The translations under genes and the position numbers were made by a program. Source: Edwardsiella ictaluri ATCC 33202 (GTDB lineage: Bacteria > Pseudomonadota > Gammaproteobacteria > Enterobacterales > Enterobacteriaceae). From it: a stretch of DNA of 64,000 nt. The notes under the pieces are model-generated. The model was not told the DNA's origin. It searched no databases and saw only the letters and a list, made by a program, of their open reading frames with translations. The stretch spans positions 26,717 through 90,716 of the forward strand of contig NZ_AFJI01000041.1 in NCBI RefSeq assembly GCF_000264785.1, read 5' to 3'. The number at the start of each line of letters is the position of its first letter. Positions within the stretch are counted from its first letter, which is position 1. This document shows positions 63,951 through 64,000 of this stretch, one piece after another.

Positions 63951-64000
63951 TGGTGGGTGATGACGGGATCGAACCGCCGACCCCCTCCTTGTAAGGGAGG
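63951..64000 (-). tRNA. tRNA-Val (anticodon UAC), 3' part
   Basis: The minus strand reads the 3' 50 bases of a tRNA ending in CCA. The acceptor strand TCACCCA, a T arm with GGTTCGATCCC, the variable loop and the anticodon arm with TTACAA (anticodon TAC, valine) match E. coli tRNA-Val1. The 5' part lies beyond the window. E. coli carries a tRNA-Val cluster in the same region downstream of ligA. Confidence 0.93.

Overview
The window is a GC-rich, gene-dense stretch of an enterobacterial chromosome. Most protein sequences and much of the gene order (purMN-upp-uraA-hda-yfgD-bepA-perM, bcp-gcvR-dapA-bamC-purC-tmcA-ypfH, yffB-dapE, amiA-ypeA-yfeY-yfeX, crr-ptsI-ptsH-cysK-cysZ-zipA-ligA, tRNA-Val) follow Escherichia coli. 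Rearranged neighbourhoods (phoR beside ppx, speG between purN and ppk) and three genes with inactivating lesions (acrD, dhaK, hemF) suggest a more distant, possibly host-adapted member of the Enterobacterales. A Hafniaceae/Edwardsiella-like genome is my guess and was not tested by any database search.

Layout. 1-4650: the 3' end of phoR, then the polyphosphate pair ppk-ppx and speG. 4761-8733: purine and pyrimidine supply (purMN under a PurR box, upp with a UTP-sensing start region, uraA). 8965-13468: hda (CTG start), yfgD, the outer-membrane quality-control protease bepA behind a sigma-E-like promoter, perM and bcp. 13486-20334: gcvR, dapA-bamC, purC, tmcA and ypfH. 20348-22729: a tight minus-strand operon yffB-dapE-M15 peptidase-ypfN joined by ATGA overlaps.

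22730-30151 is an accessory-looking insert. It holds a large autotransporter whose passenger is an endonuclease/exonuclease/phosphatase-fold enzyme, the tiny gene ypfM, a decayed acrD and a small winged-helix protein. 30229-38945 is a nitrate respiration block: narQ-narP diverging from napFDAGHBC. 38946-45762 is a sugar or polyol catabolic island: RpiB-like isomerase, zinc polyol dehydrogenase, MFS transporter, SDR dehydrogenase, DhaK (frameshifted)-DhaL kinase and a SorC-type regulator. It looks like a tetritol/erythrulose pathway feeding erythrose 4-phosphate. Matching inverted repeats lie in the divergent control region.

45936-54724: nudK, maeB, a ChaN-like lipoprotein, yaiI, a wrecked hemF, amiA, ypeA, yfeY and yfeX. 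54832-64000: PTS core genes, cysK, cysZ, zipA, ligA, an unrecognised tail-anchored protein and the 3' part of a tRNA-Val gene.

The most interesting items are the enzyme-bearing autotransporter, the tetritol-like island with its operators, the multi-lesion pseudogenes acrD and hemF, and conserved unusual expression signals (CTG start of hda, GATTTTTTTG start region of upp, sigma-E sites at bepA and yfeY). No CRISPR array, insertion sequence, prophage or replication origin was seen.
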